From the NCBI GenBank assembly GCA_033853925.1, contig JAWOLC010000031.1:1-26581 (forward strand): a stretch of DNA of 26,581 nt. The letters run 5' to 3'. Shown piece by piece: positions 16,208 through 23,274 of this stretch; the stretch's first letter is position 1, and every line of letters starts with the position of its first letter. This stretch comes from JANXPZ01 sp033853925. GTDB taxonomy: Bacteria; Eisenbacteria; RBG-16-71-46. The notes beneath the pieces were generated by a model that was not told where the DNA came from, did not search any database, and saw only the letters and a list, made by a program, of their open reading frames with translations. The position numbers and the translations under genes were made by a program.

Positions 16208-16244
16208 GCCGCTGGATCCCGGTTCGTCGGAGGGCGCAGGAAGC

Positions 16245-16321
16245 TGGCGCGCCTGGAGGGAATCGAACCCCCGACCGACGGATTAGAAATCCGTTGCTCT
16301 ATCCGACTGAGCTACAGGCGC
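16245..16321 (-). tRNA. tRNA-Arg (anticodon TCT)
   Basis: 77 nt with an encoded CCA. Acceptor GCGCCTG/CAGGCGC, discriminator G. Anticodon stem ACGGA/TCCGT with loop TTTCTAA gives TCT, reading AGA/AGG. T arm CGGGGGTTCGATTCCC is typical. Confidence 0.96.
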
Positions 16322-16359
16322 GGGGAGCATCCCCCGAGGCGCCCTGCCTCGAGGCAAGC

Positions 16360-16436
<77 letters not shown>

Positions 16437-16464
16437 GAAAGACCGCAGGCATTTCCGGGCGGCG

Positions 16465-16493
16465 AGGATAAGGGGCGGCCTCGGGGGCGTCAA
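16465..16493 (-). promoter_or_regulatory. Sigma70-type promoter of the tRNA-Pro/Arg/His cluster
   Basis: On the minus strand TTGACG (16493-16488) and TATCCT (16470-16465) are 17 bp apart. The predicted start near 16458 is about 22 nt before tRNA-Pro. Its -35 lies 44 bp from the -35 of the divergent ssb promoter. Confidence 0.75.
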
Positions 16494-16537
16494 CCGCCGC
16501 GTTCGCCTCCTCGCCTTCGCCGCCGGGCTCGCGGCCG

Positions 16538-16566
16538 TTGCGCCCTGCTTCTCCCGCACGTATGCT
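16538..16566 (+). promoter_or_regulatory. Probable sigma70-type promoter of ssb
   Basis: TTGCGC (16538-16543) and TATGCT (16561-16566) with a 17-bp spacer. The predicted start near 16573 leaves a leader of about 60 nt before the ssb ATG. It is divergent from the tRNA promoter. Confidence 0.6.
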
Positions 16567-16632
16567 TCGCCCGAGAGGAAAGGCCCCGACCACGAGGGCG
16601 GCTCCCGTCTGGCACGAATCGAGGGGGAGAGA

Positions 16633-17058
16633 ATGGGCGTCAACAAGGTGATCCTGGTCGGCAATCTCGGGGCGAACCCCGAGATGCGCTTCACCCAGGG
16701 TGGGCAGGCGGTCGCCAATCTGCGCCTGGCCACGACCGAGCGCTGGACCGATCGCAACGGCCAGAAGCAGGAGCAGACCGAGTGGCATCGGATCGTGGTC
16801 TGGGGCAAGCAGGCGGAGATCTGCGGCCAGTACCTCACCAAGGGGCGGCAGATCTACGTCGAGGGCCGCATCCGCACCCGGCAGTGGCAGGACCAGCAGG
16901 GGCAGAAGCGCTTCACCACCGAGATCGTGGCGCAGAACGTGCAGATGCTCGGCCCGAGGAGCGAAGGCGCCCCTCGCGAGGACGTGGGGGCCGCGGCGGC
17001 TCCCGACGAGGCCACGGCCGACTTCGGCGGTGGGCCGGACGACGACATTCCGTTCTGA
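16633..17058 (+). CDS. ssb: Single-stranded DNA-binding protein
   Basis: The protein has 141 residues. The ATG at 16633 has a GAGGGGGAGAG site just upstream and gives the typical start MGVNKVILVGNLGANPEMRF. The open frame runs further upstream but through the tRNA genes, so it is not coding there. The OB fold covers about 1-110 (ANLRLATTERWTDRNG, TEWHRIVVWGKQAE, GRQIYVEGRIRTRQW, TEIVAQNVQMLG), followed by an acidic flexible tail ending DDDIPF, the conserved tip that recruits DNA-repair and replication partners. It coats single-stranded DNA in replication, recombination and repair. It is the first gene on the plus strand after the divergent promoters, with ssrA starting 51 nt after its stop. 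Confidence 0.97.
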   Translation: MGVNKVILVGNLGANPEMRFTQGGQAVANLRLATTERWTDRNGQKQEQTEWHRIVVWGKQAEICGQYLTKGRQIYVEGRIRTRQWQDQQGQKRFTTEIVAQNVQMLGPRSEGAPREDVGAAAAPDEATADFGGGPDDDIPF

Positions 17059-17109
17059 TCGCGCGGCTCGCGGCCCCGCGCCGCGGACGCGCATCGGCGT
17101 CGGTAACTG

Positions 17110-17463
17110 GGGGGCGACAGGTCTCGACGGGGGTCGAGAAGCAGGAAGTGCAGGCCGGGGACCCGCGACCTCGTCAAAAAAGCGGGAACTCACAACTGCC
17201 AATGAGCAGTTGGCTCTCGCTGCCTAACTAGAGCAGCGACGGCCGCCCGGTCCCCGCCTGTGGGGGCCGGAGCGGGCGTCAGACAAACGCAGGCTGGTCC
17301 GAAGTCATGCCCGAGGGCGGAGGACGAGATCTTCGAGGGCTGGCACGCCGCTGATCCCGCCGGTCGGAGCGGGGGCGCGCGAGATTCAATCGGCCGGACA
17401 CGCCTGTAGGACTTCCTGGGGACCGACTTTCGGACGCGGGTTCGATTCCCGCCGCCTCCACCA
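17110..17463 (+). ncRNA. ssrA: Transfer-messenger RNA (tmRNA, SsrA)
   Basis: A one-piece tmRNA of 354 nt. The 5' end GGGGGCG (17110-17116) pairs with CGCCTCC (17453-17459), followed by A and an encoded CCA. The 5' part carries the conserved gacaggtctcgacgggg, and the 3' part has ggacgcgggttcgattcccg, the tRNA-Ala-like T arm. CTCGTC and an A-rich stretch precede the tag frame. It rescues stalled ribosomes together with SmpB (8735-9274). I see no clear promoter in the 51-nt gap after ssb, so co-transcription with ssb and processing is possible. Confidence 0.96.
17198..17227 (+). other. tmRNA tag-peptide reading frame (ANEQLALAA)
   Basis: By alignment with known tmRNAs, the resume codon is GCC at 17198 and translation ends at TAA 17225-17227, giving ANEQLALAA. 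The LALAA end is a variant of the ALAA degron that ClpXP and related proteases recognise. Confidence 0.8.
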
Positions 17464-17470
17464 CATCTAC

Positions 17471-17494
17471 GGGTCGCTCCCGCCCGGAGCGCCC
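17471..17494 (+). terminator. Possible terminator hairpin after ssrA
   Basis: cgctcc (17475-17480) and ggagcg (17486-17491) form a 6-bp stem with a 5-nt loop, which GGG/CCC extends past a T bulge. It begins 8 nt after the tmRNA 3' end. No T-run follows. Confidence 0.4.
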
Positions 17495-17540
17495 CGGGAC
17501 GCACCGGAGGTCCGCGCTCCGTGGTCCGGGCCGCCACGAC

Positions 17541-20500
17541 ATGACGCCTTCCCGCCGCTCTCCCCGCCCGCGTCGCCCGACGGGGGCGCCCCGGCGTTCG
17601 CGCCGCCGCGAGGCGGCCGCGCGCCCGGGAGCCGCCGCCAGCTTCGAAGCGCGGCCGGGGGCGCGGGGCGATCTCCTGGCCGCGGTGTTCGACGTGGCCG
17701 CCGCGCTCGTGGTCGTCCTGGACCGCGAGGGCCGCATCGTCCAGTGGAACCGGGCCTGCGAGAAGCTGTCGGGCTACACGTTCGCCGAGATCGCGGACCG
17801 CTACGCCTGGGACGTGCTCATCCTCCCCGAGGAGGCGGAGAGCGTCCGCGGCACCTTCAGCCACCTCACGGCCGGCGGCTTTCCGAACTATCGCGAGAAC
17901 CACTGGCGCACCAAGGACGGCACCCGCCCCCTGATCGCCTGGTCGAACACGGCGCTCACCGGCGCGAGCGGCGAGGTGGAGTACGCCGTGTGCACCGGCA
18001 TCGACGTGACCCGGCTCCGGGACGCCGACGCGCAGCTCCGCGAGAGCGTGGCCGACTACCGCGCGCTGTTCGAGCAGGCTTCCGACGGGATCGTCATCAC
18101 GGACGAGGCCTTCCGCTTCGTGGACGTGAATCCGCGCCTGTGCGAGATGTTCGGCTACGAGCGCGACGAGTTCATGGGCGCGTCCGTGCTGGGGCTGGCC
18201 GCGCCCGAGCTGGGGCCCGAGCTGGAGAGGAGCATGCAGGCCCTGCGCGAGGGCCAGGTCGGGCCCGAGGAGCGTCAGGCGCTCCACAAGGACGGCCGGA
18301 AGCTGACGATCGAGACCCATTCCCGCTGGCTCCCCGACGGGCGCCTCGTGACGATCGTTCGCGACGTGACCGAGCGCCGGCGCGCCGAGGACGCGCTGCG
18401 CGAGAACGAGAGCCGCTTCCGCGCGGTGATCGAGCAGGCCTCGGAGGGCATCACCCTCACGGACCCGGAGTGGCGCTTCCTCGACGTGAACCCGCGCGTC
18501 TGCGAGATGTTCGGCTACAGCCGGGACGAGCTGCTCCGGATGACCGTGCGCGACATCGGCACGCTCGCGGAGCTGGAGGCCCGTCCCCTGCGCGAGCAGG
18601 AGCTGAAGCAGGGCCTCTCCACCCGCACCGTGCGCCGGCTCCGGCGCAAGGACGGCTCCACCTTCCCGGCGGAGATCAGCGCGCGCGCCCTGCCCAACGG
18701 CCAGGTCGTGAGCGTCGTGCAGGACGTGACCGAGCAGCAGCGGGCCGAACAGGCCCTGCGCGAAAGCGAGGCCAGGTACCGGGCCGTGGTCGAGCAGGCC
18801 TCCGACGGCATCTGGTGCATGGACGCCGAGAACCGGCTGCTCGAGGTGAACGCGCGGCTCTGCGAGATGACGGGGTACACGCGCGAGGAGACCTTGGGCC
18901 GGAGCGTGACCGACTTCCTCCTGCCCGAGGAGCTGGCCCGGGATCCCCTCCGCAGCGACGAAGTGACCCTCGGCCGCACGGTCCTGACCGAGCGCAGCAT
19001 CCGCCGCAAGGACGGCGCGATCCTCCCGGCGGAGATCAGCGCCCGCGGCCTGCCGGACGGGCGCATCCTCGGCATCGTCCGCGACGTGACCGAGCGCCGG
19101 CGGGCCGAGCGGGCCCTGCGCGAGAGCGAGGAGCGGCTGCGGCGCGTGGTCGAGTCGGACATGCTCGGCATCCTCTTCGGGCTGCCCGACGGAGCGGTCT
19201 ACGACGCGAACGACTACTTCCTCCGCCTGGTGGGCTACACGCGCGAGGAGGTCGGCGAGGGGGCGCTGCGCTGGGACCGGATCGTGGCTCCGGAGCGCGA
19301 AGCCGAGGTGCGGCGGGCGGTCGCCGAGTCCCAGGCGCTGGGCAGCCCCCGTCCGTTCGAGACCGAGTTCGTCCGCCGCGACGGCACGCGCGTGCCGGTG
19401 CTGGTGGGGGTGGCGTTCCTGGGCGCGGAGAAGACCAGCGGGGTGGGGTTCGCGCTCGACCTGACCGAGCGCAACCGGGCTCGGCAACGTCTGGCCGAGA
19501 GCGAGCGCTACTTGAAGCGCGCCCAGGAGCTGGCCCGGTTCGGGACCTGGGAGGCGGACCTCGAGGCCCGTCGCGGCCGCTGGTCGGCGGAGGCGGCGCG
19601 GATCTTCGGCCTGGCCCCGGCCGCCCGCACCGTGACCTACGAGGACTACGTCGAGCGCCTGCACCCCGACGACCGCGCCAGGGTCGAGAGGCAGCTCTGG
19701 GACCTGATCGAGGGGCGCTCCGCGGAGCAGGAATTCGAGCACCGCATCGTGCGCCGCGACGGCAGCGTGCGCGTGGTGCAGTCCATCATGGAGCCGCAGC
19801 GCGACGCCAGCGGGAGGACGACGCGCCTGATCGGCTCCATGCAGGACATCACCGAGCGGCGCTTCCTCGAGGAACGGCTGCGCGAGGCGCAGAAGCTGGA
19901 GGCGATCGGCCGCCTGGCCGGCGGGGTGGCGCACGACTTCAACAACCTGCTCACCGTGATCCTCGGCTACGGCGAGACCCTGCTGGGGGGGCTCCCGGCC
20001 GACGATCCGCGGCGCGCCGGCGCGGAGCAGATCCGCCAGGCCGCGCTCCGCGCCGCCGCCCTGACCCAGCAGCTCCTCGCCTTCGGGCGGCGGCAGGTCC
20101 TCGAGCCGCGCGTGCTCGACCTGAACGCCGTGATCCTGGAGATGCGGGAGATCCTGCAGCGGCTGATGGGCGAGAAGATCGAGGTCCGCGTCTCGCCCGG
20201 CGCGGCCAACGGCCTGGTCGAGGCGGATCGCGGGCAGGTCGAGCAGGCCATCCTCAACCTGGCGCTCAATGCCCGCGACGCGATGCCGGACGGGGGCCGC
20301 CTGAGCCTCGCGACCGGCGACGGCGAGGCGCGGCCGGCGGAGCCGGGCGGCCAGCGCCCGGGCTGGCTCACGCTGACGGTCGGCGACACGGGCAGGGGCA
20401 TGAGCGCCGAGGTCCAGGCCCATGTCTTCGAGCCCTTCTTCACCACGAAGGACGTGGGGGAGGGCGCGGGGCTCGGGCTGGCCACGGTCTACGGCATCGT

Positions 20501-20999
20501 CACGCAGAGCGGTGGATCCATCGAGGTCGCGAGCGCTCCCGGCCAGGGCACGACGTTCCGCATCCTGCTGCCCACGGCCGGGGGAGCGCCGGCCGGGGAG
20601 CCCGAGCTTCCGGCTCCGGACGAGCCGGGGGGCGACGAGACCATCCTGGTCGTGGAGGACGAGTCGGCGGTCCGCTCCCTCATGGGCGAGCTGCTGCGCC
20701 ACCGGGGCTACCGCGTGCTGGAGGCCGTGGGCGGCGAGGAGGCCCTGCGCCTGTCGCGGGAGCAGGAAGGGCCCTTGCACCTGCTGATCGCCGACGTGGT
20801 GATGCCGGAGATGGACGGCCCCGACCTGGCGAAGCTCCTGTCCCGCGATCGCCCCGACCTGCGCGTGCTCTTCATCTCGGGCTACAGCGAGCACGCCACC
20901 GCCGGGTGCTTCCTGGCGAAGCCCTTCACCAGCGAGGCCCTGATCCGCACGGTCCGGCAGGCCCTGGACGCCCCGGGCCCGGCGGCGACCGAGGGCTGA
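17541..20999 (+). CDS. Six-PAS hybrid sensor histidine kinase with receiver domain
   Basis: The protein has 1152 residues with no membrane segment or signal peptide, so it is a cytoplasmic sensor. After a basic, disordered N-terminus of about 43 residues come six PAS domains (about 44-165, 171-285, 291-405, 411-525, 531-650, 656-775), most ending in a (V/L)T(E/R)-type linker such as RDVTERR. The HisKA phosphoacceptor is H798 in GGVAHDFNNLL. HATPase_c has N910 in NLALNARDAMP, D949 in VGDTGRGM, and EPFFTTKDVGEGAGLGLATVYGI. The C-terminal receiver has phospho-acceptor D1085 in IADVVMPEMDG and K1127 in FLAKPF, with a short segment between GYSEHAT and FLAKPF. PAS2-4 repeat every 120 residues. There is no Shine-Dalgarno before the ATG, so initiation could be lower down. 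The signal and the output partner are not encoded nearby. Confidence 0.93.
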   Translation: MTPSRRSPRPRRPTGAPRRSRRREAAARPGAAASFEARPGARGDLLAAVFDVAAALVVVLDREGRIVQWNRACEKLSGYTFAEIADRYAWDVLILPEEAESVRGTFSHLTAGGFPNYRENHWRTKDGTRPLIAWSNTALTGASGEVEYAVCTGIDVTRLRDADAQLRESVADYRALFEQASDGIVITDEAFRFVDVNPRLCEMFGYERDEFMGASVLGLAAPELGPELERSMQALREGQVGPEERQALHKDGRKLTIETHSRWLPDGRLVTIVRDVTERRRAEDALRENESRFRAVIEQASEGITLTDPEWRFLDVNPRVCEMFGYSRDELLRMTVRDIGTLAELEARPLREQELKQGLSTRTVRRLRRKDGSTFPAEISARALPNGQVVSVVQDVTEQQRAEQALRESEARYRAVVEQASDGIWCMDAENRLLEVNARLCEMTGYTREETLGRSVTDFLLPEELARDPLRSDEVTLGRTVLTERSIRRKDGAILPAEISARGLPDGRILGIVRDVTERRRAERALRESEERLRRVVESDMLGILFGLPDGAVYDANDYFLRLVGYTREEVGEGALRWDRIVAPEREAEVRRAVAESQALGSPRPFETEFVRRDGTRVPVLVGVAFLGAEKTSGVGFALDLTERNRARQRLAESERYLKRAQELARFGTWEADLEARRGRWSAEAARIFGLAPAARTVTYEDYVERLHPDDRARVERQLWDLIEGRSAEQEFEHRIVRRDGSVRVVQSIMEPQRDASGRTTRLIGSMQDITERRFLEERLREAQKLEAIGRLAGGVAHDFNNLLTVILGYGETLLGGLPADDPRRAGAEQIRQAALRAAALTQQLLAFGRRQVLEPRVLDLNAVILEMREILQRLMGEKIEVRVSPGAANGLVEADRGQVEQAILNLALNARDAMPDGGRLSLATGDGEARPAEPGGQRPGWLTLTVGDTGRGMSAEVQAHVFEPFFTTKDVGEGAGLGLATVYGIVTQSGGSIEVASAPGQGTTFRILLPTAGGAPAGEPELPAPDEPGGDETILVVEDESAVRSLMGELLRHRGYRVLEAVGGEEALRLSREQEGPLHLLIADVVMPEMDGPDLAKLLSRDRPDLRVLFISGYSEHATAGCFLAKPFTSEALIRTVRQALDAPGPAATEG

Positions 21000-21001
21000 G
21001 C

Positions 21002-21024
21002 CCCCCGGCGGACCGCCCCGGGGG
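21002..21024 (+). terminator. Possible terminator hairpin after the hybrid kinase
   Basis: cccccgg (21002-21008) and ccggggg (21018-21024) form a perfect 7-bp stem with a 9-nt loop, immediately after the kinase stop and 25 nt before the next promoter. The tail is C/T-rich without a T-run. Confidence 0.35.
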
Positions 21025-21048
21025 CCCCTCCCGGGCTTCCGTTTCCGC

Positions 21049-21078
21049 TTGCAGCCGTCCCGGCCGCGCGCTTACCCT
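21049..21078 (+). promoter_or_regulatory. Probable promoter of the yggS operon
   Basis: TTGCAG (21049-21054) and TACCCT (21073-21078) with an 18-bp spacer. The expected start near 21085 is almost at the yggS GTG (21088), so the message would be nearly or fully leaderless. This also explains the missing Shine-Dalgarno. Confidence 0.5.
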
Positions 21079-21087
21079 GGCGGGCTT

Positions 21088-21786
21088 GTGGATTCCGACG
21101 GGGTCGCGCTTCGGCAGCGCCTGGACGCGGTTCGGGAGCGTGTGGCCGCGGCGGCGACGCGGTCCGGGCGGGCGCCGGCGTCGGTCGTGCTCGTCGGGGT
21201 CACCAAGACGGTGGCGGCGGAGGTCGTGCGCGCGGCGGTTGACCTCGGGTTGACGGACCTGGGGGAGAACCGCGTGCAGGAAGCGCAGGCCAAGATCCCC
21301 CGGGTCGGGAGAGGCCGCGCCCGCTGGCACCTGGTCGGGCACTTGCAGCGCAACAAGGCCGGGCGGGCGGTGGAGCTGTTCGATCGGATCCACGGCGTGG
21401 ACGGTTTGGAGCTGGCCGAGGCGCTCTCGCGGCGGATCGCGCCCGGACGGCGGCTGCCGGTGCTGGTGGAAGTGAACGTGAGCGGCGAGGCCAGCAAGTT
21501 CGGCGTCGCCCCGGCGGACCTCGAGCCGCTGCTCGAGCGCGTCGCGGCCCTGCCGGGACTGCGGCTCGACGGACTCATGACGGTGGGCGCGCCGGTGGCG
21601 CGCGCGGCCGACGCCCGGCCGGGATTCGCCCGGCTGCGCGAGCTGCGTGACCGGGCGGCCGCGCGGCTCGGCCTCGCCCTGCCGGAGCTGTCGATGGGCA
21701 TGAGCGCCGACTTCGAGGTGGCGGTGGAAGAGGGAAGCACGATGGTGCGGGTGGGCACGGCGATCTTCGGGCCGCGTCCCCGCTAG
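21088..21786 (+). CDS. yggS: YggS family pyridoxal-phosphate homeostasis protein
   Basis: The protein has 232 residues from GTG at 21088. The frame is open further up, but the family N-terminus is ALRQRLDAVRERVAAAATRSGR, which fits this start. It is a single-domain alanine-racemase-type barrel. The PLP Lys is K40 in VVLVGVTKT, with LGLTDLGENRVQEAQAKI, WHLVGHLQRNK, LVEVNVSGEASKFGV and GLMTVG, and the closing LSMGMSADFEVAVEEGSTMVRVGTAIFGPR. It buffers free PLP and affects amino-acid and vitamin B6 balance. No enzyme activity is known. Followed 20 nt later by yggT, the usual partner. Confidence 0.95.
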   Translation: MDSDGVALRQRLDAVRERVAAAATRSGRAPASVVLVGVTKTVAAEVVRAAVDLGLTDLGENRVQEAQAKIPRVGRGRARWHLVGHLQRNKAGRAVELFDRIHGVDGLELAEALSRRIAPGRRLPVLVEVNVSGEASKFGVAPADLEPLLERVAALPGLRLDGLMTVGAPVARAADARPGFARLRELRDRAAARLGLALPELSMGMSADFEVAVEEGSTMVRVGTAIFGPRPR

Positions 21787-21806
21787 GCCCGGGAGGCGAG
21801 ACGGCG

Positions 21807-22079
21807 ATGACGGGTGGCGGATTCATCGGCTGGCTGCTGCAGCTGCTGCTCGGGGCTCTCTGGATTCTCGAGCTGCTCATCGTGGTCAACGCGCTCCTGA
21901 GCTGGGTGCGCCCCGATCCGTCGAGCCCGATCGTGAGGTTCCTGGACCGCGTCTCGGACGCGGTCTGCAACCCCATCCGCAGGATCTTTCCCACCGCGAT
22001 GGGCGGCTTCGACTTCGCTCCGGTCATCGCCATCCTGGCGATCGAGATCGTGAAATGGCTGCTGCGGACCATGCTGTGA
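21807..22079 (+). CDS. yggT: YggT family membrane protein
   Basis: The protein has 90 residues with two hydrophobic segments, about 7-32 (IGWLLQLLLGALWILELLIV) and about 70-88 (FAPVIAILAIEIVKWLL). The YGGT-family signature lies between them: NALLSWVRPDPSSPIVRFLDRVSDAVCNPIRRIFP. A GGGAGGCGAG site precedes the ATG. This small inner-membrane protein has been linked to envelope or osmotic functions in other bacteria, but its molecular role is not established. Its 3' end overlaps the DUF167 gene. Confidence 0.93.
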   Translation: MTGGGFIGWLLQLLLGALWILELLIVVNALLSWVRPDPSSPIVRFLDRVSDAVCNPIRRIFPTAMGGFDFAPVIAILAIEIVKWLLRTML

Positions 22080-22408
22080 CGGCGGCGGAGCGCCTCCCCG
22101 GCGCGCGCCTGCGCGTGCGGGTGCATCCCGGCTCGCGCCGTCCCGGCCTGGTGGGGAGGCTGGCCGATGGCTCGCTCAAGCTGGCGGTGGCCGAGCCGCC
22201 CGAAGGGGGCAGGGCGAACCGCGCCGTGGAGATCCTGCTGGCCGAGTCCCTGCTCGTCCCGCGGGCGCGCGTGCGGGTCGTGGCCGGCGGGGGCGGACGC
22301 GTGAAGCAGGTCGAGATCCAGGGGCTGGCGGCCGACGAGCTGGAGCGCCGGCTGGCCGCGGCGCTGGCGGGCGCGGAGCGCGGGGCGGGAGCGCGAGATG
22401 GCGAGTGA
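22055..22408 (+). CDS. DUF167 (YggU) family protein
   Basis: 117 residues if it starts at ATG 22055, overlapping yggT by 25 bp. A GTG at 22076, forming a GTGA overlap with the yggT stop, would give 110 residues and fits the junction style of this region. The family core is clear: ARLRVRVHPGSRRPGLVGRLADGSLKLAVAEPPEGGRANRAVEILLAESLLVPRARVRVVAGGGGRVKQVEI (motifs VHPGSRR, PPEGGRANRA, GGGGRVK). This small alpha/beta protein has no established function and frequently follows yggT. It overlaps the next gene by 11 bp. Confidence 0.9.
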   Translation: MAAADHAVTAAERLPGARLRVRVHPGSRRPGLVGRLADGSLKLAVAEPPEGGRANRAVEILLAESLLVPRARVRVVAGGGGRVKQVEIQGLAADELERRLAAALAGAERGAGARDGE

Positions 22409-23234
22409 GCACGTGCAGCAGATCGAGGAGGCGACCGCGGCGGTCCGGGCGCGCGCGCGCCTGCGGCCCGAGGTGGGCGTGATCCTCGGCACGGGCCTCG
22501 GCGACTTCGCCGACGCCCTCGAGGTGGAGACGATCGTGCCCTTCGCCGAGATCCCGCACTTCCCGGTGTCCACGGTCGAGAGCCACGCGGGCGAGCTGCA
22601 CCTCGGGCGGCTGGCGGGCCGCGCCGTCGCGGTGATGAAGGGGCGCGTGCACTACTACGAGGGCTACCGCATGCGCGAGGTGGCGTTCCCGGTGCGCGTG
22701 CTGAAGGCCCTCGGCTGCGGGACGCTGGTGATCACGAACGCGGCGGGCGGGATGAACCCCGACATGCCCCCCGGCACGCTGGTGGTGACGACGGATCACA
22801 TCAATCTCATGGGCGACAATCCGCTCGTCGGCCCCAACGACGACGAGCTGGGGCCGCGCTTCCCGGACATGAGCGAGCCCTACTCGCGCGCGCTCATCGC
22901 GCTCGCCGAGCAGGTGGCCCTCGACCTGGGCATTCCGCTCCAGCGCGGCGTCTTCGCCGCCGTGCCGGGGCCGAACCTCGAGACCCCCGCCGAGTATCGC
23001 TTCCTGCGCTGGGTGGGAGCGGACGTGGTGGGCATGTCGTTGGTGCCCGAGGACCTGGCCGCGGTGCACGGCGGGCAGCGCGTGCTGGCGCTGAACGTCG
23101 TGACGGACGCCTGCCTCCCGGATGCCCTCGCGCCCGCGAGCATCCCCGAGATCCTGGCGGTCGCGGGGCGGGCGGCGCCGACGCTCATCCGGCTGGTGAC
23201 CGAGGTCATCCGCCGCCTGGAGGCCGTGCCATGA
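22398..23234 (+). CDS. Purine-nucleoside phosphorylase (PNP/MTAP family)
   Basis: The protein has 278 residues, typical of trimeric PNPs. It cleaves purine nucleosides with phosphate to free base and ribose-1-phosphate (purine salvage). Motifs: phosphate loop LGTGLGDFA (31-39), VESHAGELHLG, MKGRVHYYEGY, TNAAGGMNPD (113-122), VPGPNLETPAEYRFL with purine-binding E195, ADVVGMSLVPE with M213, and LNVVTDACLPDAL with D237. D237 sits where guanine/hypoxanthine-specific PNPs have Asn, so the base preference is open. The overlap with the DUF167 gene and an ATGA junction to a tiny downstream frame indicate one transcript. Methylthioadenosine phosphorylase is a less likely alternative because the MTAP tail signature is absent. 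Confidence 0.92.
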   Translation: MASEHVQQIEEATAAVRARARLRPEVGVILGTGLGDFADALEVETIVPFAEIPHFPVSTVESHAGELHLGRLAGRAVAVMKGRVHYYEGYRMREVAFPVRVLKALGCGTLVITNAAGGMNPDMPPGTLVVTTDHINLMGDNPLVGPNDDELGPRFPDMSEPYSRALIALAEQVALDLGIPLQRGVFAAVPGPNLETPAEYRFLRWVGADVVGMSLVPEDLAAVHGGQRVLALNVVTDACLPDALAPASIPEILAVAGRAAPTLIRLVTEVIRRLEAVP

Positions 23235-23272
23235 ACTCGATTTCCCGGCGGATCAACGAGACGGAGGTGTGA
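23231..23272 (+). CDS. Possible 13-residue coupling/leader ORF before the DksA gene
   Basis: ATG at 23231 overlaps the phosphorylase stop (ATGA) and encodes MNSISRRINETEV, ending at TGA 23270-23272, just 2 nt before the next ATG. The Shine-Dalgarno of the following gene (GGAGGT, 23263-23268) lies inside it. It would let terminating ribosomes reach the DksA start. It may be only chance, and there is no homology to support it. Confidence 0.3.
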   Translation: MNSISRRINETEV

Positions 23273-23274
23273 CG

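Noticed and set aside
17190..20894. A 1234-codon open frame on the minus strand across the hybrid kinase and part of tmRNA
   Set aside because: It is the complementary shadow of a GC-rich, repeat-containing gene. The translation is Leu/Gly/His/Arg-rich without domains, and it overlaps the tmRNA.
17744..21253. A 1169-codon open frame on the plus strand in a second frame across the kinase
   Set aside because: It is an Arg/Gly/Pro-rich frameshifted reading of the PAS repeats and shows no family motif. The other frame has a full kinase and receiver domain.
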